A program made the translations under genes and the position numbers. From NCBI GenBank assembly GCA_035647435.1, contig DASRNM010000031.1, positions 1-31,879 of the forward strand: a stretch of DNA of 31,879 nucleotides. Direction: 5' to 3'. This document shows positions 1-8,352 of the stretch, one piece after another. The notes below the pieces were generated by a model that worked only from the letters and a program-made list of their open reading frames with translations, ran no database searches and had not been told where the DNA came from. Numbering within the stretch: position 1 is the first letter of the stretch; every line of letters starts with the position of its first letter. Source of the stretch: JAAZFZ01 sp035647435 (GTDB lineage Bacteria > Bacillota > Clostridia > Oscillospirales > Acutalibacteraceae).

Positions 1-43
1 ACCAACAACCTAATTACTATATTTAATTTTAATTGCAATAAAA

Positions 44-72
44 TTGTATATTTTTACGGATTATGATACTAT
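44..72 (+). promoter_or_regulatory. Promoter of dut (extended -10, sigma-A type)
   Basis: TTGTAT at 44-49, a 17-nt spacer, and TACTAT at 67-72 preceded by TG at 64-65 form an extended -10 promoter about 30 nt upstream of the dut start. The -10 hexamer matches consensus at only four of six positions, so the TGn extension carries much of the argument. Confidence 0.5.
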
Positions 73-102
73 AAAACATAATATAAACTTCAGGAGATCA
101 TT

Positions 103-546
103 ATGAATTATTTAAAAGTAAAAAAGTTAAGAGAAAACGCAATTATACCTAAACGGGCAACAAAGGGAAGTGCAGGAATTGACCTTTATGCTTGCCTTGA
201 AGCTGAACTGACCGTGCCTGCAAGAGGGCATGCATTTATTCCGACTGGAATCGCAATAGCTCTGCCCGACAGCTCACTTGTGGCAATGGTGTTTGCAAGG
301 AGCGGGCTTGCAATAAAGCACGGTATAGGTCTGCTCAACGGGGTGGGTGTTGTGGACAGTGATTACAGGGGAGAGGTATGTGTCGGTGTATGCAACCAAT
401 TTGACGAAGAATATACAATTCAGCCAGGTGAAAGAATTGCACAGATTGTTATAATGCCGGTTTCATGCTTGCCGGTTGTGGAAACAGAAAACCTTGAGGA
501 GACCGAACGGGGAGAGGGAGGCTTCGGCTCAACAGGGCAAAAATAA
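103..546 (+). CDS. dut: dUTP diphosphatase (dUTPase)
   Basis: Hydrolyses dUTP to dUMP and pyrophosphate in the cytosol, which limits uracil incorporation into DNA and supplies dUMP for thymidylate synthesis. The 147-residue length is normal for the homotrimeric family. All five family motifs are visible in order: GSAGIDLYA (22-30), ARSGLA (65-70), GVVDSDYRGEV (82-92, with the catalytic-site Asp), GERIAQIVI (109-117) and the flexible C-terminal RGEGGFGSTG (136-145). An AGGAG ribosome binding site at 92-96 sits 6 nt before the ATG. The gene is alone on the plus strand, convergent with smc. It shares a functional theme with the uracil-DNA glycosylase at the other end of the window, although the two are not linked in an operon. 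Confidence 0.96.
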   Translation: MNYLKVKKLRENAIIPKRATKGSAGIDLYACLEAELTVPARGHAFIPTGIAIALPDSSLVAMVFARSGLAIKHGIGLLNGVGVVDSDYRGEVCVGVCNQFDEEYTIQPGERIAQIVIMPVSCLPVVETENLEETERGEGGFGSTGQK

Positions 547-554
547 CAAAAAAC

Positions 555-586
555 AAAGAGCGACTCATTTTTGAGTCGCTCTTTTT
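555..586. terminator. Bidirectional terminator between dut and smc
   Basis: A perfect 13-bp stem (555-567 with 572-584) closes on a TTTT loop. On the plus strand it is followed by a T run. On the minus strand it is followed by the complement of the A-rich stretch before 555 (GTTTTTTG). It therefore suits termination of both dut and smc. Confidence 0.88.
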
Positions 587-664
587 CAATGCGTTACCCC
601 TCCCTCAGAGTAACGGTATTGTTAGAACTATTATCCATTTTGACTTCTCACGTTCTGAATGAAA

Positions 665-3600
665 TTATATTCCGAGCTTGCTTGCCATTTCTGCAGTTCT
701 TAATTCAAGCGTTTTGGAAACGCCTTCTTCCTGCATGGTAACACCGTAAAGGATGTCGGATTCCTCCATAGTGCCTCGTCGGTGGGTTATAAGTATAAAC
801 TGTGTGTTTTTAGTCATTCGCCTTACATACTTTGCATAGCGGGTGACATTGATGTCATCTAAAGCAGCCTCTACCTCGTCAAAAACACAGAAGGGGGCAG
901 GCGTTACCTTTAATATTGCAAACAACAACGCTATTGCCGAAAGGCCTTTTTCACCGCCCGAAAGCAAGTCAATGTTCTTAACATTCTTGCCGGGAGGTTG
1001 GACTTTAATTTCAATGCTGCTTTCCAAAACATCCAGCGGATTTTCAAGATATAACTCCGCTTTACCTCCGTTGAAAAGCTCCGCAAATGTTTCACCGAAA
1101 TGACTGTTGATTCTTGCGAATTGCTCTCTGAACCTTTCTGCCATTTTTCCTGTCAAATCATTGATAAGGTGGTCGAGCTCCTCGCGCGACTTTTCGACAT
1201 CGTCAATCTGGGTGCTCATGAATTCATAACGCTCACTGACCTCTTTGTATTCTTCAATGGCGCCGACGTTGACAGAGCCTAAAGCCCTGATTTTGCTTTT
1301 AATTTCATTGAGCTTGCGTTGTGAGGCTGAAGGGTCGTCTACCACAATGTTGAGGTCTTCTGCCTCGCGAAGTGTTAATTGATATTCATCATAGAGTTTG
1401 TTTCGGGCGCCTTCAAGCTCGTTTTCCATTGAAAGCTTTCTTTCCTCAAGCCTTGCGAGTTCGCCGCCGAGTTTTTCCTTATCAGCAGTCATAGTTCTTT
1501 CTTTCGCACGCAATTCAGAGCTTTTTGTTTCGGTTTCACTTCTCTTTTTCACAAGCTCCTCAACAGCTGATTTTGATGTTACATTTTTGTTTCGTAAATC
1601 GGCTGATTTTTGCGAGAGCTGTTCAATAAGCACATTTATTTCTTCGTTTGCCTTTTCAATCTGCGCAATTTCTTCGTTGAGCTCGTCAACTCTGCCCTCG
1701 TGGGAGCATCTGCGGCGCTTGAGAGAGGCTATAGCCTCTTGCTTTGCCTCAATGTCCTTTTGAATGGCAACTATATCAAGGCTAATTTTATTTTCAAGCT
1801 CTGCAAGCTCTTCTCTTTTTACTTCGAGAGATTCGCGACTCTTGCCCAATTGAATGATTTTATCGTTGAAAGCCTCAACCTTTTCATTGAGTTGTAGAAT
1901 TTCGGCGTCTATTGAAACACTTATTTTTTCGAGGTCCTCAATGCGCTGAGTTGAACGCTCTTTTTCTTCTTTAAGCTCCGATATTGCGGACATTGCAGTT
2001 TCGAGCCTGTCTTCAAAAAGCTTCAAATCACTTTCGGAGCGGATAAGTTCCTCTTGCGCCCTTGCTAAATCGGCACCCGCTCCGTCAAGATCTGCTTGCG
2101 CGGAGGATAGCGATTGCGAAAAGATTTTATATTCGTCGCTTTTTAATTCATAATCTTTTTTAAGCTTTCCGACAGCCTTTTTGAGTTTTTCAATTTCATT
2201 TGTTCTGCTCAATATTCCTGAGCCTTGCCCTCTTGAACCGCCAGTCATCGAACCGCCTGCGTTTATAACTTGACCGTTAAGGGTTACTATTCTGAAACGA
2301 TACGAATATTTTTTTGCAATGACAATCGCACAATCCATATCTTCAACAACTGCGGTGTGAGAAAGTTGATATTTAATAATTTCATCATATTTGCTGTCAT
2401 ATTCGAGCAATTCATTCGCCATTGCCACAAAGCCGAAGCATTCATCCAACCCACGATGATTAAAGGGCCTTGATTTGATTGCCGTAATAGGCAAGAATGT
2501 TGCCCTGCCTGCTCTTTTTTCTTTGAGAAAGTTTATACCCCTTTTGGCGTCGTTTTCGTTGTCTGTCACAATGAATTGTACTGCGGCGCCCAAAGCTGTT
2601 TCGATTGCGACGGCATATTTATCGCCAACATTTATAAGTTGAGAGAGTGGGCCGTGAATCCCCCTTAGCATACCACCTTTGACTTCACGCATAACCGCAC
2701 GAACGCTGCCTGAATAACCCTCCATGTTTTTCTCAAGGTCTTCGAGCATTCTTATTCGGGCAGATTTTTGGTGAATATCTAAATTTAATGCTTCAAGGTC
2801 TTTTTTTGCCAAGTCCTCTTTTTCACTACGCTTTTGAACACGCATTTTATAGCCCGACATTGAGTTTCCGAGCTCAGAAACGCTTTCCTTTGCATTTTCA
2901 AAATTGTTTAGAGCGATCTCTCTTTTTTTAGTGAGTTCCTCTAAAACTTCGTCCCTCGAGCGAAGAACGTCGTCTATGTTTAAAATTCTTTGTTTCAATT
3001 CTTCAATAGTCGATATAGCAGATGAGTTATCAACCTTTTTTTCAGACAATTCGCTTGTAATCTGCACAAGGGTTTGAGACGCCTCGTTTGCCTTTTCCGC
3101 ATAGGCGGCGTTTTCTTGCTTTGCGCCGCTGATGTTTTCGGCGGCCTGTGCAAGCTCATTATATTTAAGTTTAATTTTTTCATTTAACCCGTCGATTTCC
3201 GCCATGGCAGAATCTATTTGATCACCTATGTGCTGTTCTGTGCCCGATGCCTGCTCAATGTCACGCTTTACACGCCCGATAGACTCTTTGTTATGCTCAA
3301 TTGTATTTTTTTCAACAGCAATTTGACCGTCAACCCTTGCCGCCTCCTCTTCAAGAAGAGAAGCGTTTTGACGGATGTTATCTATTTGAACTGTTATGTT
3401 TTGCCCCTGTGAAAAAACGCTCTCAATTTCGTATTCAAGCCCTTCAAGCTCACGCTCAACGGTATCGTACTGTGTCGAGGCAACAGAGAGCTTTTGCTCC
3501 TGACTTTTTAGACCTTGTTTGGATTTTTCAATGGTATGTAACCATAGGCCGACTTCAAGCTCTTTTTTATCTCCAGCGAGCGTAAGAAATTTGTGCGCCT

Positions 3601-4231
3601 TTTCGCTTTGGTTTTTTAACGGGCCGACTCTACTTTCAAGTTCAGCCAAAATGTCACGAAGACGAACAAGGTTTTCTTCCGCCTGTGCGAGCTTTCTGTT
3701 AGCGTCCGTTCTGCGATAACGAAAATGAGATATGCCAGCCGCCTCCTCAAGCATTTCCCGTCGCTGTGAGGATTTAGAGGATACCATGTCCGCAACCCGC
3801 CCTTGACTGACGATTGAATAACCGTCCCTGCCAAGGCCTGTATCCATAAACATTTCGTTTATATCTTTTAACCTGCAACCTTCTCCGTTTAGAAGGTATT
3901 CACTTTCACCCGAGCGATAGTATCTTCGTGTAACTGCAACCTCGTCACTGTCACAATCTAAGGTCCTGTCCGAATTATCAAGTCTTAAGGTAACCTCTGC
4001 ATAACCCTGTGCCTTGCGCACGCTCGTTCCGCTGAAAATTACGTCCTCCATGCGGGAGCCTCTAAGGGATTTTGAGGACTGTTCACCGAGAACCCAGCGA
4101 ACTGCGTCAGATATGTTGCTTTTGCCAGAGCCGTTCGGGCCGACAACAGTGGTGATTCCTTTTCCGAACTTGAAAACGGTCTTGTCCGGGAAGGATTTAA
4201 AACCCTGCATTTCCAGTGCTTTTAAAATCAT
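665..4231 (-). CDS. smc: Chromosome segregation ATPase SMC
   Basis: Condensin-type SMC ATPase that loads at ParB/parS with ScpA/ScpB and juxtaposes chromosome arms for segregation. It has 1188 residues, the usual bacterial length. The Walker A motif GPNGSGKSN is at 31-39. Long Glu/Lys-rich coiled coils flank a hinge at about residues 500-660 that contains glycine-rich dimerisation segments. The ABC signature LSGGEKG is at 1090-1096 and the Walker B/catalytic pair is in PFCVFDE (D1118, E1119). The ATG at 4231 follows only a weak AAAGG, so translation initiation may be modest. A good promoter 40-70 nt upstream gives smc its own transcription, separate from the packed operon before it. In Bacillus the next gene is ftsY; here the gene ends at the convergent dut terminator. 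Confidence 0.97.
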   Translation of the reverse strand: MILKALEMQGFKSFPDKTVFKFGKGITTVVGPNGSGKSNISDAVRWVLGEQSSKSLRGSRMEDVIFSGTSVRKAQGYAEVTLRLDNSDRTLDCDSDEVAVTRRYYRSGESEYLLNGEGCRLKDINEMFMDTGLGRDGYSIVSQGRVADMVSSKSSQRREMLEEAAGISHFRYRRTDANRKLAQAEENLVRLRDILAELESRVGPLKNQSEKAHKFLTLAGDKKELEVGLWLHTIEKSKQGLKSQEQKLSVASTQYDTVERELEGLEYEIESVFSQGQNITVQIDNIRQNASLLEEEAARVDGQIAVEKNTIEHNKESIGRVKRDIEQASGTEQHIGDQIDSAMAEIDGLNEKIKLKYNELAQAAENISGAKQENAAYAEKANEASQTLVQITSELSEKKVDNSSAISTIEELKQRILNIDDVLRSRDEVLEELTKKREIALNNFENAKESVSELGNSMSGYKMRVQKRSEKEDLAKKDLEALNLDIHQKSARIRMLEDLEKNMEGYSGSVRAVMREVKGGMLRGIHGPLSQLINVGDKYAVAIETALGAAVQFIVTDNENDAKRGINFLKEKRAGRATFLPITAIKSRPFNHRGLDECFGFVAMANELLEYDSKYDEIIKYQLSHTAVVEDMDCAIVIAKKYSYRFRIVTLNGQVINAGGSMTGGSRGQGSGILSRTNEIEKLKKAVGKLKKDYELKSDEYKIFSQSLSSAQADLDGAGADLARAQEELIRSESDLKLFEDRLETAMSAISELKEEKERSTQRIEDLEKISVSIDAEILQLNEKVEAFNDKIIQLGKSRESLEVKREELAELENKISLDIVAIQKDIEAKQEAIASLKRRRCSHEGRVDELNEEIAQIEKANEEINVLIEQLSQKSADLRNKNVTSKSAVEELVKKRSETETKSSELRAKERTMTADKEKLGGELARLEERKLSMENELEGARNKLYDEYQLTLREAEDLNIVVDDPSASQRKLNEIKSKIRALGSVNVGAIEEYKEVSERYEFMSTQIDDVEKSREELDHLINDLTGKMAERFREQFARINSHFGETFAELFNGGKAELYLENPLDVLESSIEIKVQPPGKNVKNIDLLSGGEKGLSAIALLFAILKVTPAPFCVFDEVEAALDDINVTRYAKYVRRMTKNTQFILITHRRGTMEESDILYGVTMQEEGVSKTLELRTAEMASKLGI

Positions 4232-4271
4232 GTGATATTAACCAGCCTTTTTAAGTCATATATATATATCA

Positions 4272-4300
4272 ATTTTACTATTTTTACCTGTGAATATCAA
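4272..4300 (-). promoter_or_regulatory. Promoter of smc
   Basis: On the minus strand TTGATA (4295-4300), a 17-nt spacer and TAAAAT (4272-4277) match sigma-A consensus at five of six positions each. Predicted transcription start is near 4265, giving a leader of about 35 nt before the smc ATG at 4231. Confidence 0.72.
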
Positions 4301-4310
4301 CACAAATATT

Positions 4311-4351
4311 ATAAATAATAAACCCCCCGCACAATCAGCCTTGTACAGGGG
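4311..4351 (-). terminator. Probable terminator at the end of the radical SAM gene
   Basis: On the minus strand the RNA can form an 11-bp stem, 4341-4351 pairing with 4324-4334, around a 6-nt loop. Two of the pairs are G-U. A U-rich stretch (TTTATTATTT) follows two bases later. The stop codon of the radical SAM gene (4335-4337) lies in the loop. The two G-U pairs become C-A mismatches on the plus strand, so the structure is specific to the minus transcript. Confidence 0.48.
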
Positions 4352-5336
4352 AAGCAGAAACTTCATATTTAGAAAGCCCGCAATGGGGGATAACCTTGCA
4401 TTCGTATCCTTTTGACCGTAGAGCGTCGAGGTTTTTCTTTTTTTGCCCCGTCATCTGTGATACAGCGGTCGGCATTACAAAAAGCTCGACTTTGCCTTGC
4501 ACAATATTATTTTCTTTCATCACTGACAAAGCTCGTTTAAGATAAATCTCACCGTCGCAAAGCTCTCTAAGAGAAGGGTGAAAAGCGCCTGCGACATAGT
4601 TGTTTAAAATATCTCCGCCTGAGTGCAGGCCGAGACGAATAACCCTTATGTCGGTGTCAAAAAACATTTCAAGGAGCGTTGAGCATATTTTGACGGCTCG
4701 TTCAACACTTTGGGGCTTATATAAGCCCTGTTCATATAGACGTGCAAGCTTTGTGCCTTTGAGAACAACGGTGGGATATATTCTCACCGTGTCGGGCGAA
4801 AGTGCGATGATTTCTTGCGCGGTTCTTATGCTTTCATTATCATCAGAGCCTAAAAGACCTGTCATCATTTGAAGACCGAGCTCAAATCCTTTTGATTTTA
4901 ATAAGTTGGCAGCGTTGACAACATCTTGTGCGCTATGCCCTCTGTCGTTTAGCATTAAAACATTGTCGTCCATGCTCTGTGCGCCGAGTTCAACAGCGGT
5001 AACACCGTATTCTTTAAGTATTTGGCAAATTTCTTCATTAATGCAATCGGGACGAGTTGAAATTCTAATCCCCGAAAAATTCTTGCCGTCAATGTGTTTG
5101 CTTGCAGCTTTAAGTAAGTTTGTCATGTAGGCTCTTTCAATAGCCGTAAAGCTCCCGCCGAAAAAGGCAATCTCTCTGCTCGATGAGTTTGATTCGCAAG
5201 CTGTAGCGACGGCGTTGTCAACCCCATCAGGGGTAAGCTTTTTTGTGCTCCCCGATATGCTGCGTTGGTTGCAAAAGCTGCACATATGAGGGCACCCTTC
5301 ATGAGGAACAAACAGGCCGACGTTTGTGTGTTTCAT
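4335..5336 (-). CDS. Radical SAM protein, Elp3-like
   Basis: A 333-residue radical S-adenosylmethionine enzyme of unknown substrate. The [4Fe-4S]-binding CxxxCxxC is at C15, C19 and C22 (CPHMCSFC). It is followed by a TIM-barrel-like region with FFGGSFT and STRPDCI, typical of the Elp3/YhcC-like branch. I see no acetyltransferase domain, so it is not a full Elp3. The start overlaps the rnc stop in an ATGA, so the two are translationally coupled. A radical SAM gene between rnc and smc fits clostridial gene order as I recall it, but the position does not reveal the substrate. RNA modification is a reasonable guess from the Elp3/MiaB relationship, and only a guess. Confidence 0.85.
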   Translation of the reverse strand: MKHTNVGLFVPHEGCPHMCSFCNQRSISGSTKKLTPDGVDNAVATACESNSSSREIAFFGGSFTAIERAYMTNLLKAASKHIDGKNFSGIRISTRPDCINEEICQILKEYGVTAVELGAQSMDDNVLMLNDRGHSAQDVVNAANLLKSKGFELGLQMMTGLLGSDDNESIRTAQEIIALSPDTVRIYPTVVLKGTKLARLYEQGLYKPQSVERAVKICSTLLEMFFDTDIRVIRLGLHSGGDILNNYVAGAFHPSLRELCDGEIYLKRALSVMKENNIVQGKVELFVMPTAVSQMTGQKKKNLDALRSKGYECKVIPHCGLSKYEVSASPVQG

Positions 5337-6010
5337 ATGCCCATCAACTCAAGGGCCTGTTTTGCGGCATGTTGCTCGGCCATCTTTTTGCTTTTGCCCA
5401 CACCTTTGCCGACAATGTTGCTGTTGATATGCACTTCAACCTCAAAACACTTGTCATGGTCCGGGCCACTCTCGTTGACAAGCACATATTCAACCCTTTC
5501 TTCAGGGTTCCTTTGAACAACCTCTTGAAGAATTGTTTTATAGTCCTTATGTGACTTCGCTTTCTTTACAGAGCCTTCAACAAATTGGAGAACAAAATCC
5601 TTTGCCGGCCCAAACCCTCCGTCAATATAAATTGCCGCAATAAGCGCTTCAAAAGCATCCGCAAGAATGGAGGGGCGTTTATTGCCTTCACTGACGATTT
5701 CACCCTTGCCGAGCAAAATAAAATCGCCGAGCCCGATTTTTTGGGCAAACCCACAAAGCGATTTTTCGCAAACAGTGGCGGAACGAAGCCTTGTTAAGTC
5801 CCCTTCGGGTTGATGTGTAAAATTTCTGTAAAAATAATCTGCGGTGATAAACCCTAAAACGGAGTCGCCGAGAAATTCAAGACGCTCATTGCTTTGAAAC
5901 TCTCCCTTTGCTTCATTTGTATAGGAGGAATGCGACATTGCTGTCAAAAGCATGGATTCGTCTTTGAAAGTGTAATTAATAATCTTTTGAAGTTTTTCAA
6001 GGTCTTGCAT
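5333..6010 (-). CDS. rnc: Ribonuclease III
   Basis: Double-strand-specific endoribonuclease that processes 30S rRNA precursor and other structured RNAs. The 225-residue length fits. The RNase III signature NERLEFLGDSVLG is at 41-53, with the second acidic pair in ADAFEALIAA (D118, E121). The C-terminal dsRNA-binding domain runs from about 155 to 225 and ends in the typical KKMAEQHAAKQAL helix. The gene lies 26 nt after plsX and overlaps the radical SAM gene by 4 nt, as part of one transcript. Its ribosome binding site (AAAGAGA) is weak. In Bacillus acpP and fab genes lie between plsX and rnc; here nothing does. Confidence 0.96.
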   Translation of the reverse strand: MQDLEKLQKIINYTFKDESMLLTAMSHSSYTNEAKGEFQSNERLEFLGDSVLGFITADYFYRNFTHQPEGDLTRLRSATVCEKSLCGFAQKIGLGDFILLGKGEIVSEGNKRPSILADAFEALIAAIYIDGGFGPAKDFVLQFVEGSVKKAKSHKDYKTILQEVVQRNPEERVEYVLVNESGPDHDKCFEVEVHINSNIVGKGVGKSKKMAEQHAAKQALELMGI

Positions 6011-6036
6011 TTAAATCGTCTCTTTTCAGAAATGTT

Positions 6037-7044
6037 TTATTCTTTTGCCGTGCCCTTGCTTTTGGCATAGCTGTCGGCAATTATTCCGACGACATCATTT
6101 TCGGCATAGTCCTTAGCCTGACGGATGGCGTTTAATATTGCGTTTGCATTCGAGGAGCCGTGTGCTTTAATAACAGCACCGTTTATCCCCATAAGTGGTG
6201 CACCGCCGAATTCTGAGTAATCCATTCGGCGTTTAAAGTCCGTTAGACCGCCTTTAACCATAAGGGCGCTGAGCATGGTTAGCTTGTTCTTTTTAAATAT
6301 CGCCTTGATATTGTTCATAATAACCCCTGCAACACCCTCATAAACCTTTAAAATGATGTTGCCTGTGAATCCGTCCGCCACGACAACATCTGCATGACCG
6401 TACGGAATATCTCTTGCCTCTATGTTGCCCACAAAATTATAATTAGAATCTTTCATTTTTTCAAAAGCTTCAAGGCGAAGGTTGTCGCCCTTAGTTTCCT
6501 CCGTGCCTATGTTCGCAAGGGCGACACGAGGGTTCTTGATGTTCAACACCTTGTTCATATAAATATTCCCCATAAATGCAAATTGATTCAAATGCTCAGC
6601 GGTACACTCAGCGTTTGCACCCGAGTCAAGCAATATGAACGGGTCTTTTTCTGAAGGCAAAACGCTCCCTATTGCAGGGCGCTTGACGCCTTTGATTCGT
6701 TTAACTAAAAACGTTGCACCCATTACGAGTGCGCCCGTTGAGCCTGCACTTACAAAAGCATCGCCCTCGCCGTTTGCAAGTGCCTTTAATCCGACGGCCA
6801 TTGAAGTGTTGCTTTTTGATTTTAGGATATCTCTTGGTTGGTCTGTCATGAGAATAACCTCGTCGGCATTTAGAATTTCCATCGAGTCTAGCGAAATAGA
6901 ATTTTCACTTGCGCACTTCTCAATTTTCTCTTTTTTACCTACAAGCACTATTTTTACATTCAGTTTATCGACAGCTGCTCTGCAACCCTTTATTATCTCA
7001 AGCGGAGCGTTATCGCCACCAAAAGCATCAACAATTATTTTCAT
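6037..7044 (-). CDS. plsX: Phosphate acyltransferase PlsX
   Basis: Converts acyl-ACP and orthophosphate to acyl-phosphate, the donor used by PlsY in the first step of phosphatidic acid synthesis; it is a peripheral membrane enzyme. The 335 residues start with the hallmark MKIIVDAFGGDNAP. Family blocks follow: GSTGALVMG, the LLDSGANAEC segment and ANIGTEETKGD. The ATG overlaps the trmFO stop codon in an ATGA, so translation is coupled to trmFO. Confidence 0.96.
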   Translation of the reverse strand: MKIIVDAFGGDNAPLEIIKGCRAAVDKLNVKIVLVGKKEKIEKCASENSISLDSMEILNADEVILMTDQPRDILKSKSNTSMAVGLKALANGEGDAFVSAGSTGALVMGATFLVKRIKGVKRPAIGSVLPSEKDPFILLDSGANAECTAEHLNQFAFMGNIYMNKVLNIKNPRVALANIGTEETKGDNLRLEAFEKMKDSNYNFVGNIEARDIPYGHADVVVADGFTGNIILKVYEGVAGVIMNNIKAIFKKNKLTMLSALMVKGGLTDFKRRMDYSEFGGAPLMGINGAVIKAHGSSNANAILNAIRQAKDYAENDVVGIIADSYAKSKGTAKE

Positions 7045-8348
7045 AACAATTCCTCCAGTATATCTAAGCTCCGTTTTGCAAGAGCTTCATATCGTTCCCT
7101 TTTATCTTTTATTTTGCAATCAAGAGGGGGGAGAATACCAAAATTTGCCCCCATTGGTTGAAAATTGTGAACACTGTCGTCGCTTATGTATGCACAAAGG
7201 GCACCTATCATTGTTTGACTCGGGAGGATTAAAGGTTTTTCGCCCTTGAGTTTTTTAACAAGATTTATGCCTGCCATTATACCCGAAGATGCGGATTCCA
7301 TATATCCTTCAACACCTGTTATCTGCCCTGCAAAATACAGGTTATCCCTTTTTTTGAAGCTAAAATCGGGGTTAAGATGACGGGGGGAGTCAATAAATGT
7401 GTTTCTGTGCATTACACCAAATCGCACAAACTCAGCGTTCTTAAGAGCGGGTATGAGCGAAAAAACACGCTTTTGCTCGCCGAACTTCAAATTTGTCTGA
7501 AAGCCCACAAGGTTATACATTGAGCCTTCGGAGTTTTCACGTCTAAGCTGAAGTACCGCCCATGGTCTGTGCCCTGTTTTTGGGTCTGTCAAACCGACAG
7601 GCTTTAAAGGCCCAAACCTCATTGTGTCCGCACCTCTTGATGCCATGACTTCAATCGGCATACACCCTTCATAGACGCCTTTGCGCTTATCAAAATGATG
7701 CAAAGGTGCAGATTGTGCATTTGAAAGCTCGTTATAAAAAAGCTCATATTCTTCCTTATTCATCGGGCAATTAATATAGTCGTCGGCTCCACCCCTGCCG
7801 TAGCGTGACGCTTTAAAGGCATTCTCCATATCAATGCTTTCGGCAGATATAATAGGCGCCGCCGCATCATAAAAGCTCAATGCTCCAGAACAAAGATTTT
7901 TGATGTCCTCGGCAAGCTTTTCGCTAGCAAGGGGACCGGCTGCAATGATAGTGTTTGAATTATCAGGTATTTTCTCAATTTCTTTGTGTATTAGGGTTAT
8001 AAGAGGCTCATCGTTTATTTTTTGTGTAATTAGGGTTGAAAAATTATCCCTGTCAACAGCAAGAGCGCCGCCCGCAGGGACACTGCAAAGCTTTGCGCAC
8101 TCAACACAAATCGAGTCGAATTTCTCCATCTCTGCCTTTAAAAGCCCTGCCGCAGACGATGTTCTCAATGCCTTGAAAGAGTTTGAGCAAACAAGCTCTG
8201 CCAAGTTTTCGTTTTCGTGGGCAGGCGAAAATTTTATTGGTTTCATTTCAGCAAGGGTTACAGGAATTCCAGCCTTTGCAAGTTGCCAAGCGGCCTCAAC
8301 GCCTGCAAGGCCACCTCCGACAATTAGGTTATTTTCAAGGTTACTCAT
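7041..8348 (-). CDS. trmFO: Methylenetetrahydrofolate-tRNA-(uracil-5-)-methyltransferase TrmFO
   Basis: FAD- and folate-dependent enzyme that makes 5-methyluridine at position 54 of tRNA, using methylene-tetrahydrofolate rather than SAM. The N-terminal dinucleotide fold LIVGGGLAGVEAAW is followed by the NENLAELVCSNSFKAL block characteristic of TrmFO. I start the gene at 8348, giving 435 residues, the usual family length. A reading frame open to 8414 would overlap topA by about 60 nt and add a Lys/Arg-rich tail unlike the family. The chosen ATG follows AGAAGGA at good spacing and lies 4 nt after the topA stop. Its placement directly after topA is common in Bacillota. Confidence 0.95.
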   Translation of the reverse strand: MSNLENNLIVGGGLAGVEAAWQLAKAGIPVTLAEMKPIKFSPAHENENLAELVCSNSFKALRTSSAAGLLKAEMEKFDSICVECAKLCSVPAGGALAVDRDNFSTLITQKINDEPLITLIHKEIEKIPDNSNTIIAAGPLASEKLAEDIKNLCSGALSFYDAAAPIISAESIDMENAFKASRYGRGGADDYINCPMNKEEYELFYNELSNAQSAPLHHFDKRKGVYEGCMPIEVMASRGADTMRFGPLKPVGLTDPKTGHRPWAVLQLRRENSEGSMYNLVGFQTNLKFGEQKRVFSLIPALKNAEFVRFGVMHRNTFIDSPRHLNPDFSFKKRDNLYFAGQITGVEGYMESASSGIMAGINLVKKLKGEKPLILPSQTMIGALCAYISDDSVHNFQPMGANFGILPPLDCKIKDKRERYEALAKRSLDILEELL

Positions 8349-8352
8349 CGAG

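Noticed and set aside
592..615. CGTTAC/GTAACG inverted repeat between smc and the dut terminator.
   Set aside because: Only 6 bp with a long loop and no T run on either side; the proper terminator lies next to it.
594..638. A 14-codon minus-strand frame (start 638, stop at 594) just after smc, with a weak upstream purine stretch.
   Set aside because: Too short, no good ribosome binding site, and its end lies in a small palindrome (592-615); nothing recognisable in the peptide.
3219..3834. Several overlapping frames opposite smc and other long genes.
   Set aside because: They lie inside well-supported genes on the other strand, have no ribosome binding sites and no recognisable domains.
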